Assembly (NCBI GenBank): GCA_027491155.1
Contig: JAIXWR010000009.1
Span: forward strand, 1-64,000
DNA length: 64,000 bases
Source: Verrucomicrobiaceae bacterium
Lineage (GTDB): Bacteria; Verrucomicrobiota; Verrucomicrobiia; Verrucomicrobiales; Akkermansiaceae
Reading direction: 5' to 3'
Part shown: in pieces, positions 1 through 8,138 of the stretch
How positions within the stretch are numbered: the stretch's first letter is position 1
Layout: each line of letters opens with the position of its first letter
The notes under the pieces: model-generated
What the model saw: the letters and a program-made list of their open reading frames with translations, nothing else
Databases searched by the model: none
Told to the model about the DNA's origin: nothing
Program-made: the position numbers and the translations under genes

Positions 1-98
1 CACCAGCCACCAGCCACCAGCCACCAGCCACCAGCCACCAGCCACCAGCCACCAGCCACCAGCCACCAGCCACCAGCCACCAGCCACCAGCCACCACC
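1..98. repeat. Perfect heptanucleotide tandem repeat (CACCAGC)x13
   Basis: Thirteen perfect copies of the 7-bp unit CACCAGC fill positions 1-91, followed by a degenerate copy. The array touches the left edge and may continue beyond it. It is open in the frame of the following ligase gene and would encode a PATSHQP heptapeptide repeat, either an N-terminal tail or a linker before the WGR domain. It belongs to the same class of 7-bp repeats seen near 13.3, 13.7, 57.6 and 59.1 kb. Confidence 0.95.
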
Positions 99-1157
99 GC
101 CTCGCTCCACTACCGCGAGGGCAACTCCGACAAGGTCTACCAGGCCGCCATCGAGCCGAAGGACGACGGCTTCATCGTCACCTACGCCTACGGTCGTCGC
201 GGCAACACCCTGACCACCGGCACCAAGACCGACGTCCCGATCCCGCTAGCCACCGCCACCCGGCTCTTCGACAAGCTGGTCGCCGCCAAGCTCGCCAAGG
301 GCTACACCCCGGCGGAGGACGGCACGCCCTATCGGCAGATCGGCGACGAAGGCCGCGACACCGGCATTCGCTGCCAGCTCCTCAACCCGGTCGAGGAAAG
401 CGAGCTGGCCCGCCTGCTCACCGACAACCGCCACTGCCTCCAGCAGAAGCACGACGGCCGCCGGCTGCTGGTCCGCAAGCAGTGTGACGAGATCACCGGC
501 ATCAACCGCCGGGGCCTCGTTGTCGCCTTGCCCGACCCGATCCACCACGCCGTCGCCGAACTGCCCTACGACGCCCTCATCGACGGCGAGGCGGTAGGCG
601 ACACGCTCCACGCCTTCGACCTGCTCGAAGTGAAGGGCAACGACCGCCGCGCTCGCCGCTACCTCGACCGATTCGCCGGCCTGATCTCGCTCATCCCTCC
701 CGGGCAGCCCGCCCTGCGCTGGATCAGCACCGCGATCAGCCCCGACGACAAGGTCGGCACCTACGAGGAACTCAAGCTGGAGGGAGTCGAAGGCATCGTC
801 TTCAAGGACGTCGACGCGCCCTTCACCCCGGGTCGGCCCAACTCCGGCGGCCCCCAGTTGAAGTTCAAGTTCGTCGAGAGCGCCTCGTTCGTCGTGCTCG
901 CCCGCAACCCGCAGCGCAGCGTCACCCTCAGCCTCTACCCGGCCGGCGGCGACACCCCGGTTCCCGCCGGCAACGTCACCATCCTGCCGAACCACGAGGT
1001 CCCTGCACCCGGAGACGTGGTCGATGCGAAATACCTGCACGCCTTCCGCGAGAGCGGAGCGGTCTACCAACCCGTCTACCTCGGCAAGCGCGACGACATC
1101 CCCGCCACCGAGTGCGGCGTCGAGCAGCTCAAATACAAACCCGAACCCGCCTCCTGA
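3..1157 (+). CDS. WGR-domain ATP-dependent DNA ligase-like protein (5' partial)
   Basis: The frame is open from the left edge to the TGA at 1155-1157, so the true start lies outside the window; the first in-window ATG (528) falls inside the catalytic domain and cannot be the start. After the repeat-encoded segment comes a WGR-like module (SLHYREGNSDKVYQ to GRRGN, about 99-240). A nucleotidyltransferase core follows: motif I KHDGR with the adenylated lysine near 447, LIDGEA (motif III-like), EGIVFKD (motif IV) and KFKF (motif V). The C-terminal part resembles an OB fold. WGR-ligase fusions are usually accessory, and the two small genes downstream look like part of the same block. Strand-joining or nick-sealing activity is inferred from motifs; substrate is unknown. 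Confidence 0.8.
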   Translation, partial: PATSHQPPATSHQPPATSHQPPATSHQPPATTASLHYREGNSDKVYQAAIEPKDDGFIVTYAYGRRGNTLTTGTKTDVPIPLATATRLFDKLVAAKLAKGYTPAEDGTPYRQIGDEGRDTGIRCQLLNPVEESELARLLTDNRHCLQQKHDGRRLLVRKQCDEITGINRRGLVVALPDPIHHAVAELPYDALIDGEAVGDTLHAFDLLEVKGNDRRARRYLDRFAGLISLIPPGQPALRWISTAISPDDKVGTYEELKLEGVEGIVFKDVDAPFTPGRPNSGGPQLKFKFVESASFVVLARNPQRSVTLSLYPAGGDTPVPAGNVTILPNHEVPAPGDVVDAKYLHAFRESGAVYQPVYLGKRDDIPATECGVEQLKYKPEPAS

Positions 1158-1268
1158 TCTCCAGCCACAACGCACAGCCATAGCACCAAAGCCGGAACAG
1201 GCCCCCGCCCGAACTCACCTGCGGCGGGGGCCTTTCCGCATCCACCCGTCACTATCCTCCGTCAAACC

Positions 1269-1496
1269 ATGAGAATCCTCAGCGCCACCATCACCCCAAT
1301 GCCGCGGCCCATGCCGCTGGGCATGTTCGATCCCATGCCCGAGGTCGTCGCCACCTTCGAGGACTGCTCCACCCGAACCCTGTTCTCGCTCTACCCCGAC
1401 GAGGTCTCGTTCCAGGCGTCCGAGTTCACCGGGCTCACCGAAGAGGAAGCCCACGACCTCCACCAACGAAAGGACAGGGCCTACTTCCGGTCATGA
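1269..1496 (+). CDS. Small conserved-looking hypothetical protein
   Basis: A 75-residue acidic protein begins about 110 bp after the ligase, in the same direction. It contains three closely spaced MP dipeptides near the N-terminus, then VVATFEDCSTRTLFSLYPDEVSF and a short acidic helix. No signal peptide or membrane segment is visible and I recognise no domain. Its stop TGA overlaps an ATG (ATGA at 1493-1496), which suggests translational coupling with whatever follows. Codon use resembles the ligase, supporting a real gene in the same accessory unit. Function unknown. Confidence 0.55.
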   Translation: MRILSATITPMPRPMPLGMFDPMPEVVATFEDCSTRTLFSLYPDEVSFQASEFTGLTEEEAHDLHQRKDRAYFRS

Positions 1497-1535
1497 AGCA
1501 ACCCGCCTCCAACCATCCACCAAAACCACCACCCC

Positions 1536-2030
1536 ATTAACCCCGCCCAACTCGCCCGCGAAGACCCGGCCCGCCTGGTCCGGCTCTTCAAGGACGCCGA
1601 ACGCAGATCCCCCCGGAATCCCGGTGACCTGCTCCCCATCGCCTGCCAGCTCCTCTATCTGGCCACCAACGGCCACGTCGTGTCCCGCGGTTGCACGCGC
1701 ATCACCTTCGAGTTCGAGGGCTATCGCACGCACGCCGTCGTCACCCTGATCGCCGTCACCGACACGAAAGGGGAGTTCATCCTCGCCCTCGACCTGCTCC
1801 AGAAGTGGAAGCCCGACGGCGAAAACCGCCTCGGCGACCTCCTCGATAAAGCCGCCGAAGCCTACCTCAACCGCTACCTCCCCGAGTGGCGCGAGAACGA
1901 AGGTGCCGACGGCCACCTGACCATCTACGTCAGCCAAGCCCCCGATGGAAACCTCGTCCTCGATCCCCGCGGCCATGCCACGGTGCGGACGATGACCGAA
2001 ACCCCAACCCCGCTCACCGCACGGACCTGA
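1536..2030 (+). CDS. Hypothetical protein with unclear start (possible frameshift)
   Basis: The frame ending at 2030 reads as convincing protein well upstream of its first ATG-like codon: AQLAREDPARLVRLFKDAER, then an amphipathic stretch ending CQLLYLATNGHVV. The ATG at 1493, coupled to the previous stop, opens a different frame that ends after 15 codons at a TAA near 1538. Either a rare start (ATT 1536 or ATC 1515) is used, or a single-base insertion in the C-rich tract around 1525-1535 has broken a gene that began at 1493. The body carries HLTIYVSQAPDGNLVLDPRG near the end. No family recognised; probably an accessory gene of the ligase block, possibly already inactive. Confidence 0.5.
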   Translation: MNPAQLAREDPARLVRLFKDAERRSPRNPGDLLPIACQLLYLATNGHVVSRGCTRITFEFEGYRTHAVVTLIAVTDTKGEFILALDLLQKWKPDGENRLGDLLDKAAEAYLNRYLPEWRENEGADGHLTIYVSQAPDGNLVLDPRGHATVRTMTETPTPLTART

Positions 2031-2483
2031 ACGACGCCTTCGAAGACCTCGCCGTCCTCGGCGCGATCACTGTTGCACAGAAAGTTCGCGCGCCGAATGA
2101 ATGTTCCCGGAGGGCATCCGCTGGGGATCCCTCCGTGGCCGAAGGCTCTCATTTTTAGCTGACATTTGGGATCCGTGGTCAAGGTAGGAACTCGGGTTTC
2201 CCCGAGCCACCCGCACAGACCCAGGCGGGCGGCACCTCCGTTCTGGGCTCTAACCTTGAGAAATGGTGTTTATCGAAACGATGTTCGGGGTGGCTCCAGA
2301 GGCCACGCTCACTCAGCCAGAAACAGGCGTAGGGACAGTTGTTTGCCGCGAGGCGATTGCACGGAGCAAAGGCTGTCTCAACTTTCACGGAAGGGAACCC
2401 ATAGGCAACGCCAAGTCATTCGGCTGACTTCCGATTGGCAGCGGATGGAATCAAGCCGTCCGCCCACCCTGAAATCATGCTGG
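2031..2483. other. Gene-poor junction, probable accessory-element boundary
   Basis: No convincing gene. A short coding-like stretch (DLNDAFEDLAVLGAIT) runs to about 2078 and then stops abruptly, as if a gene had been cut by a deletion or insertion. The remaining 400 bp has low coding quality in all frames, and the short open frames on both strands look like noise. This is plausibly the right boundary of the accessory ligase block. Confidence 0.4.
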
Positions 2484-3227
2484 CTACAGGGGCATGCGCC
2501 CTAAGAAACGCTTCCCAATCTGAGAAAGATCCAGACCTTCGGGCTTTATCAAATCTTCTACGATCGTAATCTGCGGTTCAACGGCTCTCCGCGGTTTCCA
2601 TTGGAGCAGTTCGCCCTCTCCCCGGTGCCCCCCTACCAGCCAGGTTATACCGTCGGCAAGGCTTGGCACCGGAGCAACTTCACGTCCTTCCTCTACTCCC
2701 GGCCAGAAACCGCCCGTGGCCATCATCAACTCCCGCACCAGCAAGCGTTCACGAACTGTGGATGGTGGTCGGATCGCGTTCACCAGAACATGCCTCAGGG
2801 AAATTCGCAGGGCCTCTTGCCAGGCCACCGGGAGGATCCCGAACTCAAGATCTTCCAGCCGGGGAAAATAGAGGACATCGGGCTTCCATTCGACAAACCA
2901 CAACTCCAAACCGGCTGCATCCAGGGAGGATTCCGGCCGGTCGGAGATCCGGCAGCATTGCACCGAACCGTGAAGCTCGCGGATCATGCTCCCCGATGGA
3001 AGCCATTCGGAGATCCCAACCCAGCGGTCGCAACCACCGCGGAGATCCTTCTGCGTCGTAGCAACGGCAATTCTTACCGGAGCCCTCGGGTCGACGCTCA
3101 TGGCAGGAACCGACCACCCAGGGCCGGCACACCTGTTGAAGCTCCCCGATGCAACCGGAAATGGAGAGGGAGGATCGGGAATCCGACCACTCCCGGCGCC
3201 TTCGGAAACCATCAAAGTCACGGTCAT
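2484..3227 (-). CDS. Hypothetical protein downstream of MBG-domain exported protein
   Basis: A 247-residue protein of no recognised family. I chose the ATG at 3225-3227 because AGGAAGAG lies about 8 bp upstream and the start then sits 15 bp after the neighbouring stop at 3242; a longer frame from 3302 would overlap that gene, and an internal ATG at 3101 is a second option. Visible features are a proline/glycine-rich N-terminal 40 residues, then a mixed alpha/beta-looking region containing KPDVLYFPRLEDLEFG and TVRERLLVRELMMATGGF. No clear membrane helix is seen after the first residues. It probably forms a two-gene unit with the exported protein upstream. Confidence 0.5.
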   Translation of the reverse strand: MTVTLMVSEGAGSGRIPDPPSPFPVASGSFNRCAGPGWSVPAMSVDPRAPVRIAVATTQKDLRGGCDRWVGISEWLPSGSMIRELHGSVQCCRISDRPESSLDAAGLELWFVEWKPDVLYFPRLEDLEFGILPVAWQEALRISLRHVLVNAIRPPSTVRERLLVRELMMATGGFWPGVEEGREVAPVPSLADGITWLVGGHRGEGELLQWKPRRAVEPQITIVEDLIKPEGLDLSQIGKRFLGRMPL

Positions 3228-3241
3228 CAAGAACACTCTTC

Positions 3242-4852
3242 CTATTTCAGACTTCCCCCCGACCATCCCTCCCTTCGCACCGCCCGCAACCGGAAGAAGC
3301 AAGAGCCACCAGTGCCAGATTCCGACGAGAATCGCACACCTTCTGTCTCTCCATCGATCTCAACGCTATCCGGCTCCACATCGCTCCAGACGCGGAGGTC
3401 GGCAGAACGCTCGACCAGCAGGTCGGCGCTGGGTAGCCACTTCTGGCGCACCACGACCTGAGTTGACCGGCTCTCGACCAACCCTCTCAAAGGGTGCGGA
3501 GTGAACAATCCAGGATCTGAACCCAATGCATATTCCACCAGATTTGGCAGACCGTCGGCATCCGGATCCTGATCTTCATCCCGGAGATCGGCAGCCATTT
3601 GCTTCGAATCGATCCAGTCCTGATAGGTGGGGCCGGTTACCGTCAGATCGGCCTCGGCTTCACCGGAGTAGTTCGGATTGTCGACCACCGCCCGAACCCG
3701 GTGAATTCCAACCCGATTGGGAATCTCCACCACGCCATTGTAGGTAATCCGGACCGGCAGACCGGGAGGATCCGTTGCAACCGATGCTCCGGGATAATCA
3801 CTTCCCTTCGAGATGACCGCCTCGCTGAGGATGACTTTCGCGGGGGAAGGGTCGATCCGGGCAAAGGCCTCGCCCGTCACGATCAGATTCTGCCGGGTAA
3901 TCAGGTGATAGGAGCCCGCATCAACGGGAACTCCGGCCGTAAAAGCCACGGGCTCGGTTCCCTGCCGCAATACGGTTCGGATCATCGGGGATCCAATCGG
4001 TCCCCAGTTGGCAGCAGGATAGTACCACTGAGGATGCTTGACCCATAGCACCGCATCCCGGTCCGCATCCACGCCGACTGATGGCAACCGATCGGACAGG
4101 GCGAAATTCAGGCCGTTGTAGGGACCTGCCACCCCGGTCGGCGCGAAGCCCGTACGTTCGGTATTGTAGGAAACAAGAACGGCATATTCTTCGGGCAAGG
4201 TCACCGGCTCGGAGAACGGTATCGTCGCCTTGAACGCGAAGCCGCTGTATGGATAGGGCTTGCCGTTCGACAGCGTTTCAGGCCGCCACGGGACGTGAAC
4301 CCAAGCCGTGCTTGATCCGAGCGGACTGAAAGCGACGGCATCAGCTGCACCTCGATTCACGCCTAGCAAGCTGACGGTCACCGGGTGGGTGTAGCCCTTG
4401 TTGTCGGCGGAAGCCAAGGCAGGCCAGTCCTTTGCACGAGCCCATGTGACCAGTATCACCTCGATTCGGTCCACGACATATCCTTCTCGCCGCGGAGAAA
4501 TGACCACATCCCCCAAACCCGCCGTCTGCTGGGCTGATGCAGAGAGACTGACATACGAGAGCGCAAGCGATTCCGGAATCCGATCGAAGGACAACTCGGT
4601 TCCGCTTGAGATGATTGGACGATAACCAAGGCCATCCATCGTATAGCCGGGACCTGCGATCCATGGCCTCCCGGCTTCGGAGAAACTTCGGCTCAGCTCC
4701 ACGAATTGGGGCGATTGCGCCTCTGCCATCAATGGCATCTGCGGTAACAGGCCCAACAGGAACTTGAGGCCACACGCTCGCCAACCGCCGGAGATGCGCG
4801 CCCGCCGTGGTCGCTGCCGGCCAGCATCACCTCCCCTTCGGTCGCATTTCAT
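3242..4852 (-). CDS. Exported MBG-domain protein with calcium-type repeat
   Basis: About 536 residues. The start is placed at ATG 4850-4852 (ATG 4859-4861 is an alternative); the longer open frame upstream runs over a terminator and is unlikely. A basic N-region is followed by a hydrophobic stretch (LKFLLGLLPQMPLMAEA) that reads as a long signal peptide. The central region is beta-rich. Around residues 380-460 there is an MBG-like module (VATDPPGLPVRITYNG, ending VVDNPNYSGEAEA). A DEDQDPDADGLPNLVEYALG repeat follows, of the thrombospondin type 3-like kind common in verrucomicrobial surface proteins. The C-terminus (FFRLRA) is typical of these proteins and no PEP-CTERM is present. Likely a secreted or surface adhesin-like protein. 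Confidence 0.75.
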   Translation of the reverse strand: MKCDRRGGDAGRQRPRRARISGGWRACGLKFLLGLLPQMPLMAEAQSPQFVELSRSFSEAGRPWIAGPGYTMDGLGYRPIISSGTELSFDRIPESLALSYVSLSASAQQTAGLGDVVISPRREGYVVDRIEVILVTWARAKDWPALASADNKGYTHPVTVSLLGVNRGAADAVAFSPLGSSTAWVHVPWRPETLSNGKPYPYSGFAFKATIPFSEPVTLPEEYAVLVSYNTERTGFAPTGVAGPYNGLNFALSDRLPSVGVDADRDAVLWVKHPQWYYPAANWGPIGSPMIRTVLRQGTEPVAFTAGVPVDAGSYHLITRQNLIVTGEAFARIDPSPAKVILSEAVISKGSDYPGASVATDPPGLPVRITYNGVVEIPNRVGIHRVRAVVDNPNYSGEAEADLTVTGPTYQDWIDSKQMAADLRDEDQDPDADGLPNLVEYALGSDPGLFTPHPLRGLVESRSTQVVVRQKWLPSADLLVERSADLRVWSDVEPDSVEIDGETEGVRFSSESGTGGSCFFRLRAVRREGWSGGSLK

Positions 4853-4878
4853 ACCTTCCATCTTGCATTGACCCCAAC

Positions 4879-4912
4879 CGAAAAACGGCGACCTCCCTGA
4901 AGGAAGGCCGCC
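4879..4912 (-). terminator. Rho-independent terminator of the PEP-CTERM gene
   Basis: On the minus strand an imperfect hairpin (GGCGGCCTTCC / GGGAGGTCGCC) is followed by TTTTT. It lies 35 bp after the stop of the PEP-CTERM gene at 4947 and before the start of the MBG gene, so the MBG gene probably has its own promoter. Confidence 0.8.
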
Positions 4913-4946
4913 ATTGAACTGGAAAACTCCCGTGATGGAGCGCCGA

Positions 4947-5801
4947 TCACATGTCAACTCGCCGTCTCCTCCGGAGAAACCCGAGAGAGGACAAAAGGCA
5001 AAGCACCAGGCCAGAGGGCTCGGGAACCGCCACCACCACGTTGTTGAGCGCGATGAAGTTGGAACCCAATCCATCCAGCTCGGTCCCCGCTTCTTGCCAA
5101 CCAACCGTCAGCCGGTCGATCTGTGCGCCTGCAATACCGGTCAGAGTTCCGGAGGTATTCTGGACGTTTGTTCCCGAAAAGATCGAAAGATCGAAATCAA
5201 CATTACCTGCCGTCGAGGAGGGAGACGTTACCAACGAAATCGAATATACGCCTCCCAAGGTCGGATCCCCCTCGAAAACAGCGCCGAAAGCAGGTCTCGC
5301 GACACCACCGGATGAAATCAGAACGTTCCAAGTCGCGGTCGTCGCGCTCGGATCAGTGCTCTGCGAGTTCGGGCTGAATACAAGATTGATCAACTCATCG
5401 CCGGAGCTACCGAAAAATCCGATCGAGAACTCGTTGCGGTCCTTATCCCCTGGAAACGAATCCGGGTAGGCGGTGATGCTGTCCTGAATCGTAAAATCGA
5501 GGGAAAGTGTCGAATAGTTGATGCCCAGCGAGGTCAACTGCCGGGAAACACTGATGCCGGCCGAAGCGGCGGCTGGTTCCGAATCATAGTATCCACCGAT
5601 CGCCAGTGCGCTGCTGCTGCCGATCTGATGAACGAAGGCCCTCGGATAGACTTCACCGTCGCTGAAGTTAGGCTCGGACTGCACCCACCCATCGAGCCCG
5701 TCGATCGGCGACTGGCTCGGAGCCGACCCAAGATTCATTGTGTAAACAGCGGCGTTTCCCACAGAAAGGGATGCCACGAGGAACATCGCGGTGAGTTTCA
5801 T
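4947..5801 (-). CDS. PEP-CTERM sorting domain protein
   Basis: 284 residues. An N-terminal signal peptide (MKLTAMFLVASLSVGNA) is followed by a Ser/Thr/Gly-rich beta-type body resembling a lectin-like or cohesin-like fold. The C-terminus has the full sorting signal: VPEPSG, a hydrophobic segment (LVLCLLSSLGFL) and RRRRR. Such proteins are exported, recognised by an exosortase and displayed on or released from the surface in step with exopolysaccharide. No exosortase is encoded in this window. Its own terminator follows at 4879-4912. Upstream, 25 bp away, is a small exported peptide gene whose promoter region carries the TGCAA-N3-TTGCA palindrome, so the two may be co-transcribed. Confidence 0.92.
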   Translation of the reverse strand: MKLTAMFLVASLSVGNAAVYTMNLGSAPSQSPIDGLDGWVQSEPNFSDGEVYPRAFVHQIGSSSALAIGGYYDSEPAAASAGISVSRQLTSLGINYSTLSLDFTIQDSITAYPDSFPGDKDRNEFSIGFFGSSGDELINLVFSPNSQSTDPSATTATWNVLISSGGVARPAFGAVFEGDPTLGGVYSISLVTSPSSTAGNVDFDLSIFSGTNVQNTSGTLTGIAGAQIDRLTVGWQEAGTELDGLGSNFIALNNVVVAVPEPSGLVLCLLSSLGFLRRRRRVDM

Positions 5802-5826
5802 AGAACCGATTCGGTAGATCCTTCGA

Positions 5827-5976
5827 TCAAAGGGGGCTGATGACGGGACGGTCCACAGTGGTGGTCACCACGGCCGGCGGCGGCGTCGATGAAGGAGGCC
5901 TGCGGGCCCCCTGAGCCGATGGGAAGAGCAGACCCGCCAGAACCAGCAAGCCGCTGAAGAAGTATTTCTTGTTCAT
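5827..5976 (-). CDS. Small exported peptide (49 aa)
   Basis: A 49-codon frame from ATG 5974-5976 to TGA 5827-5829 encodes a basic start (MNKKYFF), a hydrophobic core (SGLLVLAGLLFPS), an AQGA cleavage-like site and a short proline/threonine-rich tail ending in PVISPL. It looks like a signal peptide plus a mature peptide of about 25 residues. It sits between the PEP-CTERM gene and the palindrome at 6036-6048, 60 bp from the palindrome, which is the same spacing seen before the export operon. The shape and context support expression. Function unknown; a small matrix or signalling peptide is possible. Confidence 0.6.
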   Translation of the reverse strand: MNKKYFFSGLLVLAGLLFPSAQGARRPPSSTPPPAVVTTTVDRPVISPL

Positions 5977-6035
5977 CTCGCCGGAAGAATGTTCCAAAGC
6001 AGCCGGCCGATCAACAAACTCCAGCGATCGGTAAA

Positions 6036-6048
6036 TGCAAATTTTGCA
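6036..6048. promoter_or_regulatory. Palindromic operator candidate TGCAA-ATT-TTGCA
   Basis: Perfect 13-bp palindrome with half-sites TGCAA and TTGCA. It lies 60 bp upstream of the small peptide gene (start 5976) in the short gap after the ligase-like gene. The same motif recurs at 32448, 37471, 38356, 42333 and 52193, each in an intergenic region. On the gene's strand the sequence upstream also forms a GG-N10-GC pattern that could be a sigma-54-like -24/-12 element, but this is not shared by all copies. Confidence 0.7.
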
Positions 6049-6080
6049 TCTTTATGGCCTCTCTAGTGCTCAAAGTCGGA

Positions 6081-8099
6081 TCATCGATCTCCACCCGCAA
6101 GCTTTGAATCAAGACATTCGAGGGCTGCCGTGCCATCCTTCGACCGATTGATCGCGGCTCTGATTTCCACTTCCTGCCGTGCCAGGGCGGCTTGGGGAAG
6201 CTGTTGGCATAACTCCTTCAGAAGCTCTCCATCCTGCCCCGCCAGAACAAGACAACCCTTCTCGAGGAAGGGCCTGCCAACCGCCGACCTCACCACATCC
6301 GCAAAGACCCGGCGAAGCTTATCCGAAGCTCCGGGCTTTCCTTCATGCCGTGCTTTCGCCCGCTCGAGCGCATGGCCCCACAAGCGCAGGGTTTCCTCTT
6401 CGCGAATGTTCTTCCAAGCCTCCGCCTGAACCAAAGGCAGGCGTAGCCAAGTGGGCGCGAGCAACCGTTGCCGGTGGAAGTCGGCCGCGGCCTGCTCGTC
6501 CCTGTCGTCGAAGTGCAAGGCGAGGATCCCATGGAGGCCGTGCAGTCGCTGGTCCAGGGGCTGAATTTCGAGAGCCTGCTCCAGTTCCCTCATGGCGATC
6601 TCCAGCGGATCGCCGGAGGGCTCTCCGTGCAACGAGGCATCCGGAGGTGCTTGTCCCACTCCCCGCTTGAACAGCTGGAGCGCCTTATCGAGGCGTTCCT
6701 CAGCCTGTCCGGACGGACTCAACGGGCGTCCCGTCCACTCGCCGTGCAAGATGACGACTCCGAAGGCGAACACCACGACGCCGGAGGCACGCCAACCGCG
6801 GCTCCACCAGACCCCGTGATTCCGTCCCATGAATCCAAAAGGGCCGCTCAGGGCGAAGAGCAGGGCTGACAACCAAAGAAGGCCTTCCCGGTGCAGCGGG
6901 ACGTCCACCACCGCATGAATCAGTGGCACGGCCCCGGCCACCACGCAGCCGCAGCGCAAAGCGCGATCGGGGCCGCGCCGGGCCGCCCGGACTCCTGCGG
7001 CGATAACGACCAGCCCAAGACCCATCAGCGAAAGCACCGCCGGGATCCCGGCCTCCGAGGCCATCCAAAGCCAACTGCTCTCCGGATGAAGATGACGACC
7101 ATCCCCCACGTCGGCAGCCAGCATCCGATACTGTGGAAATACGTCGACGAACTGTCCGCCTCCCCAGCCCGTCAATGGCTGGGCCCGGATCATTGCAAGT
7201 GAGTCGGTGAAGATCTCGAGGCGGTGGTCCAGCCGAGCTTCGCCCGATTCGGGCTCAGCCGTCAGATCCGCCAGCTTGTGCTCCAGCCGCTGCTTCACCG
7301 CGGTATCGGGAACCAGCACCACCACCATTGCCCCGACCATGATCAACGCGAAGGCTTTTCGAGCATGGCCACCTAGATAACGAGCGCCCGACAGGAACCA
7401 CACGGCGAGTATTCCTCCACTCAGCAAAACCACTCCTGCCCGACTGACGCTGGCGAAGATCAAGGCATGCGTCAACCCTATTACGGCGACCGCTGAAAAG
7501 ACAATCAAGCCGCCGGACTTCTTACGGACGCCCTGCAGCAGCATTCCAGTGGCCAGGATCGCTCCCATCGCCAGCAAGGTCGCGCCGTGATTTCGGTTCG
7601 GAAAGAACCCGAAGTTCTGAGCCCCCGGGCTTTCTTCCTTCGTCGCCCAGCGGATCCAGGCAAACGCCAGATACATGAGGATTGCTGACAATAATCCAAC
7701 CGAAAAGGAAACCCGCCTCTCACCGGGATCCGGGAGACTCAGGATGCGAAGAAAGACCAGCCCGGAGAGGAACCAAGTGATCCAGACGTGCAAGGAAACA
7801 GACGCCTGAGGGGTGATCCTGCCGGATGAAGGGATTCCCGCCTGCTCGAGCAATGTCCGCCACTCCTGCTGAACTCCAACCCCGGCCGGCAGGAAGCAAA
7901 GAAGCGAAGAGAACAGCCAGAGGAGGGCCAAGCTCAGGACCGGTCCCGGCAAACGCCGAACGTCGCTCCACGCTACCATCCACAGCCCGCCCAGCGCCAG
8001 ACTGAGACCAAGCGCCCAATCTCTTGGACCTGCTGCCGCCAGCCACAAGACCAGCAGCACTCCCGCCAGTCCCTGATATGCCCGTTGTCCGGAAATCAT
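6081..8099 (-). CDS. Wzy_C family O-antigen ligase/polymerase-like membrane protein
   Basis: 672 residues. About ten to twelve hydrophobic segments occupy residues 1-430. The Wzy_C region shows NFGFFPNRNHGATLLAMG, a Ser-Arg motif (SVSRAGVVLL), then LTGWGGGQF and the periplasmic-loop HPESSWLWMASEAGIPA, typical of the O-antigen ligase superfamily. The last 200 residues are soluble and helical, resembling TPR-like repeats. A likely role is polymerising or ligating exopolysaccharide repeat units in the inner membrane. A protein of the same architecture is encoded at 39974-42214, also next to a PEP-CTERM gene. It is preceded by the response regulator gene 39 bp upstream on the same strand, suggesting one transcript. 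Confidence 0.8.
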   Translation of the reverse strand: MISGQRAYQGLAGVLLVLWLAAAGPRDWALGLSLALGGLWMVAWSDVRRLPGPVLSLALLWLFSSLLCFLPAGVGVQQEWRTLLEQAGIPSSGRITPQASVSLHVWITWFLSGLVFLRILSLPDPGERRVSFSVGLLSAILMYLAFAWIRWATKEESPGAQNFGFFPNRNHGATLLAMGAILATGMLLQGVRKKSGGLIVFSAVAVIGLTHALIFASVSRAGVVLLSGGILAVWFLSGARYLGGHARKAFALIMVGAMVVVLVPDTAVKQRLEHKLADLTAEPESGEARLDHRLEIFTDSLAMIRAQPLTGWGGGQFVDVFPQYRMLAADVGDGRHLHPESSWLWMASEAGIPAVLSLMGLGLVVIAAGVRAARRGPDRALRCGCVVAGAVPLIHAVVDVPLHREGLLWLSALLFALSGPFGFMGRNHGVWWSRGWRASGVVVFAFGVVILHGEWTGRPLSPSGQAEERLDKALQLFKRGVGQAPPDASLHGEPSGDPLEIAMRELEQALEIQPLDQRLHGLHGILALHFDDRDEQAAADFHRQRLLAPTWLRLPLVQAEAWKNIREEETLRLWGHALERAKARHEGKPGASDKLRRVFADVVRSAVGRPFLEKGCLVLAGQDGELLKELCQQLPQAALARQEVEIRAAINRSKDGTAALECLDSKLAGGDR

Positions 8100-8138
8100 T
8101 ACTCGGGCTTGCCAATCTATCCGCCCCGTCGCCAGTCC

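Noticed and set aside
1-98. CRISPR array at the left edge
   Set aside because: The repeats are contiguous 7-bp units without spacers.
246-1181. Long minus-strand open frame opposite the ligase
   Set aside because: It is the G+C-rich shadow of the ligase frame; the plus strand carries WGR and ligase motifs in order.
2179-2388. Minus-strand frame resembling the tail of an intron or IS reading frame
   Set aside because: No catalytic motif or boundary found; too short to support a call.
4853-5104. N-terminal extension of the MBG-domain protein
   Set aside because: It would run through a rho-independent terminator and into the PEP-CTERM gene in another frame; a signal-peptide-like start exists at 4852.
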